The notes: generated by a model from the letters alone, not told the origin. A stretch of 64,000 nt of DNA from Flagellimonas_A sp039592695 (GCF_039592695.1 NZ_JBBUTK010000001.1:1302001-1366000); one strand, 5' to 3'. Counted from the stretch's first letter, positions 1 to 8,982 are shown. Translations and numbers: made by a program.

Positions 1-131
1 TGTTAGTGTTTCTTTATTTAAGTTATTATTTGAGCACTCTTTTGCGTTCATGCGCATTCCTTTTAATCTCGTTTTGTCTATATTACCATATTCTTGAACA
101 AATCATGTTAATTGCGTCTAGCTTTATATGG

Positions 132-1292
132 TTAGCCGATTTTGTTTCCCGAATGAGGTACTTTATGGATTATACTGGAATACAGATTGATTATTTTGCT
201 TTTTTCCATGGCCAATAGGCTTTCTTTGGCCGAATCATCAATGACAAGAGTATTCAATTGATTAAGAAATTCAACAGTAGGATTCGCTAAAAAGTCCTCA
301 ATGAATGCTCCTGCTTCATAATTCTTTGTAAAACTATATAGCACAGGATTATCTTTATTGACAATAATCGGCAGACCTATGAAATAAGATAGATACAACC
401 TATTTGGGGCACAAAGCTTATTGTTGGTATATGTAGGCAAATACATAACAATACTAGCGCATCCTTTTTTCCAAAATAATGGCAACACTTCATAATTGAC
501 ATTGCCGATAAAAAATAATTTATCATCTTGTAGCCCATTCTCCTTCTTAAATTTAAAAAAGTCAGCTTCTGTACCCCCCAATAAAAGGATTACATAGGGA
601 GTGGGCAGGCTTTTGCAAAAATCGGCGAGATGCTGCCTCCCTCTTTCGGTTTTTAAAGGCCCCTGATGAATTATAAATCTAGTCCCCCCTTTTTTATGTT
701 GTTCCAGTTCATCCAATTTTGATTGCACCAAAGATGATGGGGCTGTGCTCGGATTAACATCAAAATAGGGCAAGTTCAAAAAGTAAAATATATTGTTTGG
801 TAATTGTTGTTTTTCTATCAAATACAACATTCTTTCTTTATTGGCCATTATTACGGCATCAGATTTTTTCATCAAGAAATTTTCAAATGCATGCCAAATT
901 TTATTTATGAAAGGCCCATTTTCATTTGGTACTTCATGATCATCATATATCAACCAGAACCTATTGCCTATCAATCTGAACAGTAATACTGGTAAAATTA
1001 CTGCAGAATCCTGTGCATGAATAATATTTGGCTTCAATCTATTTAACAATCTGAAGGCTTTAAAGGTGAACTCAAGCACTGTAAATAGCCTTAAAAGTTT
1101 ATTGTGTCTTAACCTGTTGTTAATTTGATGTAATCTAACAGAATCATCAAAAGAAATGGTCACCTTTTTATCAGGAAATAGTATAAAATCGACTATTAAA
1201 TCCTTATTCCACTCTTCTAAAACCCTTAATTCATTTAAAATCCTTCCGTCTGTATTAATATTGGTCTTTGCTATGAATACTATCTTGTTCAT
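132..1292 (-). CDS. Glycosyltransferase, GT4-like (GT-B fold)
   Basis: This 386-residue protein probably transfers a sugar onto the growing polysaccharide repeat unit at the cytoplasmic face of the inner membrane. The N-terminus (MNKIVFIAKTNINTDGRIL) has the first beta-strand and loop of a GT-B Rossmann domain. The segment NIIHAQD near residue 90 and DDHE near 118 are typical of GT4-like enzymes, and the C-terminal half contains GNVNYEVLPLFWKKG, a usual acceptor/donor-domain pattern. Its start overlaps the end of the upstream polymerase gene by 38 nt, so the two are translated from one message. The donor and acceptor sugars cannot be read from the sequence. Confidence 0.8.
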   Translation of the reverse strand: MNKIVFIAKTNINTDGRILNELRVLEEWNKDLIVDFILFPDKKVTISFDDSVRLHQINNRLRHNKLLRLFTVLEFTFKAFRLLNRLKPNIIHAQDSAVILPVLLFRLIGNRFWLIYDDHEVPNENGPFINKIWHAFENFLMKKSDAVIMANKERMLYLIEKQQLPNNIFYFLNLPYFDVNPSTAPSSLVQSKLDELEQHKKGGTRFIIHQGPLKTERGRQHLADFCKSLPTPYVILLLGGTEADFFKFKKENGLQDDKLFFIGNVNYEVLPLFWKKGCASIVMYLPTYTNNKLCAPNRLYLSYFIGLPIIVNKDNPVLYSFTKNYEAGAFIEDFLANPTVEFLNQLNTLVIDDSAKESLLAMEKSKIINLYSSIIHKVPHSGNKIG

Positions 1293-2493
1293 GAATTTTA
1301 GCTTTTGTTATCAAAAAAATGAATGCAAGGAATAAAGTCGAATTTAGTCGCAATAAAAGATCAAGGTTTAAAGACGCAATTAAGAATAAGATTAGAATAG
1401 TTTTAAAGAATAGATTATTTGAAAGCACATAGAGTTGTCTTAATATTATTGCTATCAATAGCAAAGGTATAATGCCATATCTTAGAATGATTGTAAAAGC
1501 AGATGTATCAGTGACTGTCATGTGTCTATCATCAAGAAATGACCAGCGTGCAACCCATGTAAATATTGGGGTTTTATAGGGCAATCCCAAAACATAATAT
1601 CCAGAAATCAGTTTTTCTTCCACCGCTTCATATATTACTTCCCTATTGCCTTCTACGGTATTTTCTGCGATGGTCTGTTGTCCCTCCAGTATTGAAAAGA
1701 TTCTCTTGTCAATCTGATTTCTCATCGTTTGGCTATTCGCATAAGCCCCGAAAAAGACCACCAAAGCCAGTATGCCATAAAATATAATTTTCCTGATTTT
1801 TTTGAAATTGAATTTATTCCATAGTAGATAGACGGCCTCTAGAAACATCAGTGCCAGCAGAGTTCTATTAAAACTCAGAATAATGGCGAAAACACTAAGA
1901 ATAGCAGTGATTTTAACCAATCTACCCTTGCTGTACCACTGATTGCTTTCTTGGATCAAGAGATACATACCTATTAAACCGAACTGAAAATTGGCATTGC
2001 CCAATCTACCACCCTGTTCTCTCAATATGTCAGCGCCCTCGAAATTAGGGTAAATAGGTAGGCTGACAAACATAGACAGAATCGCTATTAGAACCGAAGC
2101 ACTGACTGCGAGTAATAATATTTTCCATACAATTCTAATATCGGCCCTTATCCCTTGAGCTATCAGAATTAAAGATGAAAATAAGGGTAATCCAACCCGT
2201 ATAGCTTTAAAAGCATCTCCCAACGATTGACCGTACATAAATTTTTTGGCAATAACTTCTGTAAAAACAACCACAATAATCAAAAGAACAATATTCCTTT
2301 TCAGGCGGGGACTTTTGAAAGTAGCACTAGAGGGCGAGTAACAAAATAAATTGATGATGGGCAATACAAAAAAGGCGAATTCGCTTATTTTTAGTTGCAC
2401 CCCGGGCAATGGTAAATAGAAGGTACTGTTCGATGGTAAAAAGAAACCAAAGAATAACACTAAATAAAATAATCGGTTAAAGAGTATATGCAT
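1255..2493 (-). CDS. O-antigen polymerase/ligase-like membrane protein (Wzy-like)
   Basis: This is a 412-residue, strongly hydrophobic protein with about ten predicted membrane segments and one long polar extracytoplasmic stretch (roughly residues 255-320), the usual layout of Wzy polymerases and WaaL ligases. It carries the motif LSFNRTLLALM and an LGNANFQFG stretch. Wzy proteins polymerise lipid-linked repeat units in the periplasm. Sequence conservation in this family is low, so the call rests on topology plus its place between glycosyltransferase genes and a flippase in the same locus. A ligase function is possible. The stop overlaps the next gene by 38 nt. Confidence 0.7.
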   Translation of the reverse strand: MHILFNRLFYLVLFFGFFLPSNSTFYLPLPGVQLKISEFAFFVLPIINLFCYSPSSATFKSPRLKRNIVLLIIVVVFTEVIAKKFMYGQSLGDAFKAIRVGLPLFSSLILIAQGIRADIRIVWKILLLAVSASVLIAILSMFVSLPIYPNFEGADILREQGGRLGNANFQFGLIGMYLLIQESNQWYSKGRLVKITAILSVFAIILSFNRTLLALMFLEAVYLLWNKFNFKKIRKIIFYGILALVVFFGAYANSQTMRNQIDKRIFSILEGQQTIAENTVEGNREVIYEAVEEKLISGYYVLGLPYKTPIFTWVARWSFLDDRHMTVTDTSAFTIILRYGIIPLLLIAIILRQLYVLSNNLFFKTILILFLIASLNLDLLLRLNSTLFLAFIFLITKAKIHEQDSIHSKDQY

Positions 2494-2519
2494 TTAAAAA
2501 TTAGGCTTTTTTTCTAAAA

Positions 2520-2675
2520 CTAGATAATTAATATTACCTTACCCATAAAAGTACTGCCAATCAGTTTTATTGTTGCATCAATTGTAATATGAATATTTTT
2601 GGCACCTATAGAAAAGAGATTTTCAACAGCAAGCTTAAAAGGTACATCTTTCAATACAACCAATGCATTAATCAT
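2520..2675 (-). pseudogene. 51-codon ORF, possibly a remnant of a hexapeptide acyltransferase
   Basis: An ATG-initiated 51-codon ORF fills most of the 219-nt gap between the GT56 and Wzy-like genes. It reads MINALVVLKDVPFKLAVENL, then a beta-like stretch (IHITIDATIKLIG) and TAG. Seven codons upstream of the ATG there is an in-frame TAG, so nothing extends it. The pattern (short hydrophobic lead, PFKLA, then alternating beta-strand residues) recalls the N-terminal part of hexapeptide-repeat sugar acyltransferases common in such loci, but no hexapeptide repeats follow. It could be a chance ORF. The assignment is inference only. Confidence 0.25.
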
Positions 2676-2712
2676 GAAAGCTTCGTTTGTGCTCTAAACT
2701 ATCAGAAAGATG

Positions 2713-3819
2713 TTATTCGTTTAGTAATTCCAGCACTTGGAGTGTAAAATCACTTTTAGACTGTCCTTCTTTAAGTTTTTTTAAGCCCTTTAGGTTGTGT
2801 TCTATTTCGCTTTTCGCCAAGTACACCTGTCCGGTTTTCAAATCGTTTTCAAGGATCTCCATATTATAGATGTAAAGCCCCTCTCCTTCAAGCCATTGAT
2901 AGGTAGGGTTTTTGCTGTTAAGATATACTTTGACGCCTTTATGCAAGGCCATAAAGACATTGCCAAGTGCCAACTGTCTATAACTGTTGTTTATAAAGGC
3001 AGCTACGGGCCCATAAAAATCAATAAATTTATTGGGTGCAATGAAAGAATCTATTAATTCCACCCCAGCTAATTTTGCCCTTTTACGGACTTCGTGTGTA
3101 TATGTATTCTCAGTGCCATAATTAAACAAGACTTTTATATTCAATTTCTGGGCATGTTTACTTCTTTGAACCAATTCCAAACTGTCTAAATGATTGTTGT
3201 AAAACGCCCTACTATTGCCAATGACTACAATATTTTTTTTGGGATAGTCCAATTTAAAATCAATTTTGCTGGAATAATTACGATGATGTTCAGAAGCAAG
3301 AGGGATAAGCGTGGGGAGATGATTCCAATGTCTTGTCAAATGTTCGTACTCATCTTTAAAAGTACAGGTAATTGCATCTGAACGCTTTATCGCCCTATAA
3401 AACGACTTTTCGTAATGAAAAAAAAACGGAAAAGTAGACTTCACTTTGCTTTTAACTATTCTGGAGACAAAAAAAGATTTAGATTTTGTACTTAGATATA
3501 AATGTGGTTTACGCGAATACAATTCAGTACCAAAAAACCTCCAGATAATCTTAACCCTTTTATCCACACGATTCACAATCTGGCTTTTGAAAAAATCTAA
3601 ATTATATATGACTAGGGCATCCGCCGAATTAGCGACCGCTAAAATTTTGTTCAAGTTATCTGGAATGGGTTCATAGAAAAGGGCCTTATTATGATATTCC
3701 TTATTTGATGAATTTTTACTGTCCAAAATCATGATCTCGTTGATAAATGATTCATCAGTATACCTTTCGGAATCATGTATAAATTTATTATCCGAATGGA
3801 CATGAATAATTTTTTTCAT
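2713..3819 (-). CDS. WecF-like glycosyltransferase (GT56, 4-alpha-L-fucosyltransferase family)
   Basis: This is a 368-residue protein when started at the ATG at 3819 (MKKIIHVHSDNKFIHDS); an ATG nine codons earlier is also open but adds only a polar tail. It resembles the TDP-Fuc4NAc transferase family: an HVH start, the segment IIWRFFGTELYSR corresponding to the W-x-x-WG-x-(D/E)LY region, and VVIGNSRAFYNNHLDSL corresponding to the family's VGNS-x(4)-NHL motif. WecF uses dTDP-4-acetamido-4,6-dideoxygalactose, which fits the rfbA/rfbB/aminotransferase set in this locus. Length is close to the family norm (about 360). The exact donor is inference. Confidence 0.6.
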   Translation of the reverse strand: MKKIIHVHSDNKFIHDSERYTDESFINEIMILDSKNSSNKEYHNKALFYEPIPDNLNKILAVANSADALVIYNLDFFKSQIVNRVDKRVKIIWRFFGTELYSRKPHLYLSTKSKSFFVSRIVKSKVKSTFPFFFHYEKSFYRAIKRSDAITCTFKDEYEHLTRHWNHLPTLIPLASEHHRNYSSKIDFKLDYPKKNIVVIGNSRAFYNNHLDSLELVQRSKHAQKLNIKVLFNYGTENTYTHEVRKRAKLAGVELIDSFIAPNKFIDFYGPVAAFINNSYRQLALGNVFMALHKGVKVYLNSKNPTYQWLEGEGLYIYNMEILENDLKTGQVYLAKSEIEHNLKGLKKLKEGQSKSDFTLQVLELLNE

Positions 3820-3878
3820 TGGGTCTAACGATGTTCGATTTACCATTTATTGGTAGGATACGAAATTTAAAATTGTAT

Positions 3879-5594
3879 TTAAAAGTTAAGTTTTATTGCG
3901 GAAAGAAGGGTCAGTACCTGATTCTTTTCAATGGCGTTCCCAGAATTATAGAGATTCTGACAATCAGATTTCAGTTCTCTATCGGTTATACGTTCAATAT
4001 TCACCTTAAAGTAGGTATCCTGAAACGTTCTAAGGTCATTGTTTGTGTTATACCAATATTCCAACGGATTCATGTGATTTTTGGTCGATCTAGCAGATGA
4101 TTTCAAACCCAATTTATGCAATACGGCCGACGTGGCATTTCTCAATGGCATCTGCCTGCCTTTGTAATTGATTGAAACTTGCTTGGTGGATGGTTTTCTA
4201 TTAATTTTTTCCCATTTATAGTTGGCGGCTTCTGGATATTTAGATAAAAGCCATTTTAAATAAATGCCGTGATTCATCCTGTTTTTAATCGGTATGTCCA
4301 GGCAAAATTCCATAAAATCGACATCATAGAAAGGAGATATGGTTTCTGAATTGATCTGACCGATTTTTAGCCCCTCGTTGATCCCATTTAATCCTCTTTG
4401 ATACAGCATGGCCAATTCAAGATCTTCGAACGAATCGAAAGATGTGTTAGTAGGGTTTTTTCCTTCGATACCCTTAGAAAATTTCCCTCCCAAAGTTTTC
4501 AAATCCTCATTGTTCAAACGGCCTATATAACTGCCGATTACAACGTCGCCCAATTGTCCAGAATGGGTCATTCCTAAGATATCGGAATTAATATATTTAT
4601 AAATGCTATGACTATGCGCAAGTCCGTAATACAACACATGCCCTCCCGATATCTTGGTGATCTCATCAATATCCTTTAAAAAATTACCATTATCGAGTGC
4701 CTTAAAAATCCATTCGTGCTTTAAATCGGCGGCAATCTTTTTTGCAATGGTCTCATCCAAATAATCGCTTTGGGAAAATGTGAGGTTTATTTGATTCACA
4801 TAACCCATCTCATGTGCTACCCAAGCAACCATTCTGGAATCCAATCCGCCACTTAGAGTGACAAGATGCTTGTATGAGTATTCCCTATCCTTGTCAAATT
4901 GAAGGCGTATAGCTTCCCTAAATTTAGTGTCCAGTATTTCAATTACTTCATCTTCATTTATATCTCCCTCAAGTTTCGATTTCGGTAGCTGATAATAATT
5001 TGTCATATCGGTGCTGCCGTCTTCTACACGTAGATAGTTTCCGGGCATTATTTTATGAATATCTTCACACAAAGTTTTATTTCCCAACATATATCCGTAA
5101 CTCAACAAATTATACGCAGCCGCAATATTGAAACCATAAGAACGATTATTGGCCTTTAGAAAAGCGTATATTTCATTTATTTCACTTGAAATAAAATAGG
5201 TATCTCCCTTTTTATAATAATAGAGATCTCTAGAGCCGATATGGTCCGTAAAAACAAGCCATTTTTCTTTCTTCTTATCATATAGTGCGCCACAAAAGCT
5301 ACCCTTGAACTTTTTAAAAAACTCATTTCCCTCCCTTAGGTATAGTTCTATTAGGGTCTCTTCCCAATTTAAGTTAGGCTTTAAAAGGGCTTTTTGATTT
5401 AAAATCACGCCTTTCAGTACTATGATATAGTCAGTTGTTTCAGTAAATAGACTATCATTCTCAAATTTATTGTTGGAAAAATTTTCGAGGTAGATATCCT
5501 TGTAGGCAATGCAATTATGCGGATTAGTTTGAGTTTTCCATGACCTACTAATTTCTTCATTGGAAGAACCTATTGAAATATTGAATCCTCTCAT
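3879..5594 (-). CDS. Asparagine-synthase-like protein lacking the glutaminase cysteine
   Basis: This 571-residue protein has the architecture of AsnB: an N-terminal class II glutamine amidotransferase-like domain (about 1-190) followed by an ATP-pyrophosphatase domain with the motif TLSGGLDSR near residue 247. In active AsnB the second residue is the catalytic Cys exposed by Met removal; here it is Arg (MRGFNISIG), and no Cys lies nearby. It therefore probably cannot hydrolyse glutamine in the usual way. It may use free ammonia or another partner to amidate a uronic acid or peptide substituent of the polysaccharide, a role often proposed for AsnB homologues in such loci. A TACGTTTG box at 5642-5649 suggests its own promoter. 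Confidence 0.7.
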   Translation of the reverse strand: MRGFNISIGSSNEEISRSWKTQTNPHNCIAYKDIYLENFSNNKFENDSLFTETTDYIIVLKGVILNQKALLKPNLNWEETLIELYLREGNEFFKKFKGSFCGALYDKKKEKWLVFTDHIGSRDLYYYKKGDTYFISSEINEIYAFLKANNRSYGFNIAAAYNLLSYGYMLGNKTLCEDIHKIMPGNYLRVEDGSTDMTNYYQLPKSKLEGDINEDEVIEILDTKFREAIRLQFDKDREYSYKHLVTLSGGLDSRMVAWVAHEMGYVNQINLTFSQSDYLDETIAKKIAADLKHEWIFKALDNGNFLKDIDEITKISGGHVLYYGLAHSHSIYKYINSDILGMTHSGQLGDVVIGSYIGRLNNEDLKTLGGKFSKGIEGKNPTNTSFDSFEDLELAMLYQRGLNGINEGLKIGQINSETISPFYDVDFMEFCLDIPIKNRMNHGIYLKWLLSKYPEAANYKWEKINRKPSTKQVSINYKGRQMPLRNATSAVLHKLGLKSSARSTKNHMNPLEYWYNTNNDLRTFQDTYFKVNIERITDRELKSDCQNLYNSGNAIEKNQVLTLLSAIKLNF

Positions 5595-5641
5595 AAATTA
5601 TTATTAAAAAACACCTAGAAGAGCACTAAATTAAACTCTTT

Positions 5642-5674
5642 CAAACGTAATTCACCCATTTTATTGATTAACAA
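5642..5674 (-). promoter_or_regulatory. Candidate promoter for the asparagine-synthase-like gene
   Basis: The minus strand has TACGTTTG at 5642-5649, matching the Bacteroidota -7 consensus TAnnTTTG, with TTG at 5672-5674 some 22 nt upstream as a possible -33 element. It lies 47 nt before the start codon, in a long gap that separates the downstream polysaccharide genes from the upstream ones. Single short motifs occur by chance in AT-rich DNA. Confidence 0.35.
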
Positions 5675-6003
5675 CAGATATTGTGGTACATATAGCACTA
5701 AAGTCATAATTGATTTTGTATTTGACGTTCTTATATTGCAACCAACCCTACCAACTGCTAGCGTATGAACGATAAAGGTTACTGCAATACGCATGCATGC
5801 CAGTCAATTTGTAGTTAGCCCCATTCAATACCTCTATAAACGCAAGAGTGCTCAAACGCCGAATCTAATAACTTTGAATCTTAATTAGTTTATCAAGATT
5901 TGAATGGAAATTGAAAAAGGGTGAAATGTTGAAGGGGTCATCAAGAAATCGGGTTCTTAAATTTGACCTGACCAAAAGTGACTATTTTAAATTGATTGAC
6001 CCG

Positions 6004-6141
6004 CTCTAGCTGCAAGCAGCCCGACTAGAGGTTTTGAAGCATGTTTTCTCAAGATATAGTAGATATTTGATTCAGTGACTTTGAATAAATCATCTGTAAC
6101 GCTTTGTCTATTCCGACCACAAATGCTGTCTATGTAGACAG
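6004..6141. repeat. Structured, hairpin-rich repeat-like element
   Basis: Two nested perfect hairpins are visible: CTCTA(GCTGCAAGCAGC)..CTAGAG at 6004-6030, and CTGTCTA-TG-TAGACAG at 6126-6141, itself flanked by AATGCTG/CAGCATT arms at 6122-6128 and 6143-6149. Together they look like a structured RNA, a dispersed non-coding repeat, or the remnant of a mobile element inserted behind the methyltransferase gene. Only the base pairing is seen; copy number elsewhere in the genome cannot be judged from this window. Confidence 0.35.
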
Positions 6142-6236
6142 TCAGCATTGCATTGAAAATGCTGTTGGTCGTAAATTGTCGAACTACGCGACTATGTACG
6201 GTCAGCAGCCCCGAACGTATTGGGCCCCTGTAATTT

Positions 6237-6923
6237 TCATCCCTTGTTATAATCGGCAATCCGCCTGATAGCAAAGCTTGGACTATTGTTTAATTCAGAA
6301 GTCAAGAATGCTATTTCCCAGTTATGTTTAACGCAAAATTCATAAACCGCCTCAATCACGCCATAGCGCACCAATCCATCCCAATTACCGACAATATAAT
6401 CGTGTCCGGCAATATAGCCACCCGCTTTTACTTTTTTGCTATAGCGCTCTAATTCTTCAAAGGTGGTTTTATAGGAATGAGAGGTATCGATATACACCCA
6501 ATCAAAATAATCGTCCTTAAAATCATCGACTACCGTTGTCGACAACCCCAAGTTAATCTCGACCGCTTGGTTTTCGGTATAATTCTGAAACCGACCTTCA
6601 ACTTTTTTTCTTTTGTTTTGATTATACCGTTTGCTCCCCCAAAAGTCGATTAAATGTAATTTTTTTGGTTTGTTTATTGTTAAAATCGAATCTGAAAAAT
6701 CACCTTCGTCAACTCCTAGCTCGGCCACTACACCTTTTTGTGGTAATATTCGCAACAGTTCTTCCCGTGTTGTCAGGAGCTTGGCGTTTTTTATATGCAT
6801 TTCACTGAGCTCGAATTTAGGAATAGCCTGCGAAGCTTTAGTGTTTGCTTTTCTCACAATGGGCAGTATTAACCTCTTGTATAAAGATCCTGGTAATCCT
6901 CCAAAAAATTGACTTTTTTTCAT
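6237..6923 (-). CDS. Class I SAM-dependent methyltransferase (TylF/Methyltransf_24-like)
   Basis: This is a 228-residue protein. The SAM-binding motif VVAELGVDEGDFS lies near residues 67-79, followed by HLIDFWGS (motif II region) and YFDWVYIDTSHSYKTT near 138, typical of the TylF/CmcI-like Methyltransf_24 group. A basic N-terminal tail of about 45 residues precedes the fold. The neighbours suggest it methylates a sugar or a substituent of the surface polysaccharide, but the acceptor is not known. It is separated from wbqC-like upstream DNA by 263 nt and from the downstream gene by a long structured gap, so it may not be in one tight operon with either. Confidence 0.75.
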   Translation of the reverse strand: MKKSQFFGGLPGSLYKRLILPIVRKANTKASQAIPKFELSEMHIKNAKLLTTREELLRILPQKGVVAELGVDEGDFSDSILTINKPKKLHLIDFWGSKRYNQNKRKKVEGRFQNYTENQAVEINLGLSTTVVDDFKDDYFDWVYIDTSHSYKTTFEELERYSKKVKAGGYIAGHDYIVGNWDGLVRYGVIEAVYEFCVKHNWEIAFLTSELNNSPSFAIRRIADYNKG

Positions 6924-7186
6924 TTGTTTTTCTTTTTATTGGTTACAATGGTGGCAATATGATAAAGTTTGGGGTTCAAGGGTCATTCATTTTCAATTCA
7001 TAATGTGCTCAATACAAGCCATAGTCCGCAATCAAGTTATTGAACCCTTTTTTTCAAAAAAATACTTTTTTTATCTTTAAATTTAGTTGTCTTTTCAAAA
7101 CACGATGGCAGTTCAAAAGATGTTGCTTGCCGAAACAAATTTTCGAGCCATACAAAGCTTTAATCCCAAATAGTTACGGCTTGCGA

Positions 7187-7891
7187 TCATAAAAGTCTAT
7201 ACTTGTTAAGAAGCCTATGAATGTCTTCAATGGAATTATGCATTAGAACATCGATTATCGATAGACTTGGAATAAAATCTTTGTTAAACTGAGAATATTG
7301 AATATCCGCAGGCTCTAAAAAGTATAGTTTAACACCTTTGCTCTCAAAACATTTTTTGCAATATATAGCTCTACCCCCAACAGGGTTCATATAGGTGGAA
7401 GCACCTAGCTCTTTTGTAATGTTTATCAGACGAATTGATTTTTCTTGACCCTTGGTGTGATGAAACGATTCTGAAGAAAACTTGAAATCTACGTTTATGT
7501 TCAGGTATTTTGAAACTAACTTAACTGAAAATGCCGCTAACTCGGCTATGTTGTCGATTTCAGAATAGAAAACTGTTTCCAACAAAGGAAAGACATCGCC
7601 GAAAAAGGGTGCTTTTGAATAGGTTTGCCTCATGGTGAGCAATATATTATCAGGATACCCTTTGGATTTACTGGCGATACCCACTTCGTTTATCAACTTA
7701 TTTTGACTTTTTTTAGAGCACGGTACCGTAAAATAACGTTCTTCATTTTTGAACAGAATTTTGTTTCTATTGATAAAACCTCCCTTAATAAAATTTACAT
7801 CATCTGCGAAAATGAATACATCAACCGAATTAACCAATTGAAAATATGGTAAATAGGGAAAAAGGTATGGCTGCATCATGGCTACTTTCAT
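7187..7891 (-). CDS. WbqC family protein
   Basis: This 234-residue protein matches the WbqC family over its length. It starts MKVAMMQPYLFPYLPYFQL, the family signature, followed by VFIFADDVNFIKGGFINRN and, near residue 155, GASTYMNPVGGR. WbqC proteins occur in O-antigen and capsule loci, often next to aminotransferase genes of the 4-amino-sugar pathways; their biochemical role is poorly defined, with N-acylation of the amino sugar or a related step proposed. Here it lies 8 nt after the DegT-type aminotransferase gene, which agrees with that pattern. Confidence 0.85.
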   Translation of the reverse strand: MKVAMMQPYLFPYLPYFQLVNSVDVFIFADDVNFIKGGFINRNKILFKNEERYFTVPCSKKSQNKLINEVGIASKSKGYPDNILLTMRQTYSKAPFFGDVFPLLETVFYSEIDNIAELAAFSVKLVSKYLNINVDFKFSSESFHHTKGQEKSIRLINITKELGASTYMNPVGGRAIYCKKCFESKGVKLYFLEPADIQYSQFNKDFIPSLSIIDVLMHNSIEDIHRLLNKYRLL

Positions 7892-7899
7892 GCCTCAAA

Positions 7900-8982
7900 T
7901 CAATTGTTTTGCACCCTTAACAACAACCTGCATATCATGTCTACTTCTTCTACCGTAAGATTGAAGTAAAGCGGCAAACAAAATACACGTTTAGATATAT
8001 CATCCGCCCATTTCAATGGTTTTGATTCCATATATGGTAAGGAGTGCGATAAAGATGGGTAAAAATAACGTCTGCCGAATATTTCATGGACTTTGAGCTC
8101 ATCAATACATTTTAACAGCAATTCCTCATTATCAAAAACAATGGGATAATAGGCGTAATTTTCTTTTGATGCTTTATGCCACAAAGGCTTAAATGCCTTG
8201 AAAGTCTTTAGGTTTTTATCATAACGCTCTGTCAACAATTTACGTTGATTGTGAATGGCTTGAATGTGATTGAAATTGGCCAAACCCATTGCGGCATGAA
8301 ACTCTGAGTTTTTACCGTTGATTCCCAAATTGTGAAACGTTTCCGGACCGGAGTGACCAAAATTTCGGATATGCGCCAGTTCTTTTAACAACTCTGATTC
8401 CTTGGTTATTACCAAACCTCCCTCACCCGAGTGAAACAACTTGGTTGCATGTAAGCTGCAGGTAGAAATATCGCCATAATTAAAAATAGAAGTGCCATTA
8501 ACCTGTACGCCAAAGGCATGGGCAGCATCATAAATAACTTTGAGCTTATGTTTCTTTGCTATCTTTTCAATGGCTAATACGTCGCAGGGATTGCCATATA
8601 CATGGGTTGCCACAATGGCTGAAGTTTTAGCGGTAATAGCAGCTTCAATTTTATTGGGATTTATATTTAAGCTTTTTGGATCTATATCAACGTAAACGGG
8701 TTTACAATTTTCCCAAACAATACTACTGGTAGTTGCTACATACGTAAACGGTGTAGTGATAATTTCACCTTTTAAATCCAATGCCTTAATAGCCATCTGC
8801 AGTGCTACCGTACCATTGGTTACGAACAATAGATGGTCAACGCCCAAATGGTCTTTCAGTTTCATTTCAAGATCACTGGCCAAAGGCCCCATATTGGTTA
8901 ACCATTGACGTTTCCAAATACCATGCAATAAAATATCATAGTCCTCTTTGGGAGGTATAAAGGGTAAGGTTACTGGTATCAT
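7900..8982 (-). CDS. DegT/DnrJ/EryC1/StrS family sugar aminotransferase
   Basis: This is a 360-residue PLP-dependent aminotransferase that probably converts dTDP-4-keto-6-deoxyglucose to a 4-amino-4,6-dideoxyhexose. Seen in sequence are the RQWLTNMGPLASDLE substrate-recognition start, FVTNGTVALQMA, ITTPFTYVATTSSIV, VIYDAAHAFGV with the PLP-contacting Asp, and SLHATKLFHSGEGG with the Schiff-base Lys in HATK. The start overlaps the flippase gene by 4 nt, and rfbA/rfbB just upstream make its substrate. Whether it forms the gluco (VioA/QdtB-type) or galacto (WecE/FdtB-type) product cannot be decided by eye. Confidence 0.9.
   Translation of the reverse strand: MIPVTLPFIPPKEDYDILLHGIWKRQWLTNMGPLASDLEMKLKDHLGVDHLLFVTNGTVALQMAIKALDLKGEIITTPFTYVATTSSIVWENCKPVYVDIDPKSLNINPNKIEAAITAKTSAIVATHVYGNPCDVLAIEKIAKKHKLKVIYDAAHAFGVQVNGTSIFNYGDISTCSLHATKLFHSGEGGLVITKESELLKELAHIRNFGHSGPETFHNLGINGKNSEFHAAMGLANFNHIQAIHNQRKLLTERYDKNLKTFKAFKPLWHKASKENYAYYPIVFDNEELLLKCIDELKVHEIFGRRYFYPSLSHSLPYMESKPLKWADDISKRVFCLPLYFNLTVEEVDMICRLLLRVQNN

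Larger units (their letters stand above)
5595..6236. other. Intergenic gap of 642 nt with a hairpin-rich element
   Basis: No convincing gene lies here. The left part holds a candidate promoter box at 5642-5649. From about 5990 to 6236 the DNA is unlike its surroundings: higher GC and several inverted repeats. These include GCTGC-AA-GCAGC at 6009-6020 nested inside CTCTAG/CTAGAG (6004-6009 and 6025-6030), and CTGTCTA-TG-TAGACAG at 6126-6141. A 95-codon frame runs through it on the minus strand (5987-6274), beginning inside the 3' end of the methyltransferase gene, but it has no recognisable domain. Confidence 0.5.

Noticed and set aside
1..57. Minus-strand ATG at 57 opening a 19-codon frame to the window edge
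   Set aside because: It could be the start of the next polysaccharide gene, but 19 codons (MRMNAKECSNNNLNKETLT) without recognisable features cannot be told from chance.
6..218. 70-codon plus-strand frame
   Set aside because: Overlaps the 3' end of the glycosyltransferase gene on the other strand, is AT-driven and has no plausible domain.
5987..6274. 95-codon minus-strand frame as a protein gene
   Set aside because: Starts inside the methyltransferase gene in another frame and spans a hairpin-rich region; better explained as a non-coding element.
6972..7054. GGGTTCAA/TTGAACCC inverted repeat followed by a T run
   Set aside because: The 60-nt loop is too long for a normal terminator and the T run lies on the strand with no gene upstream.
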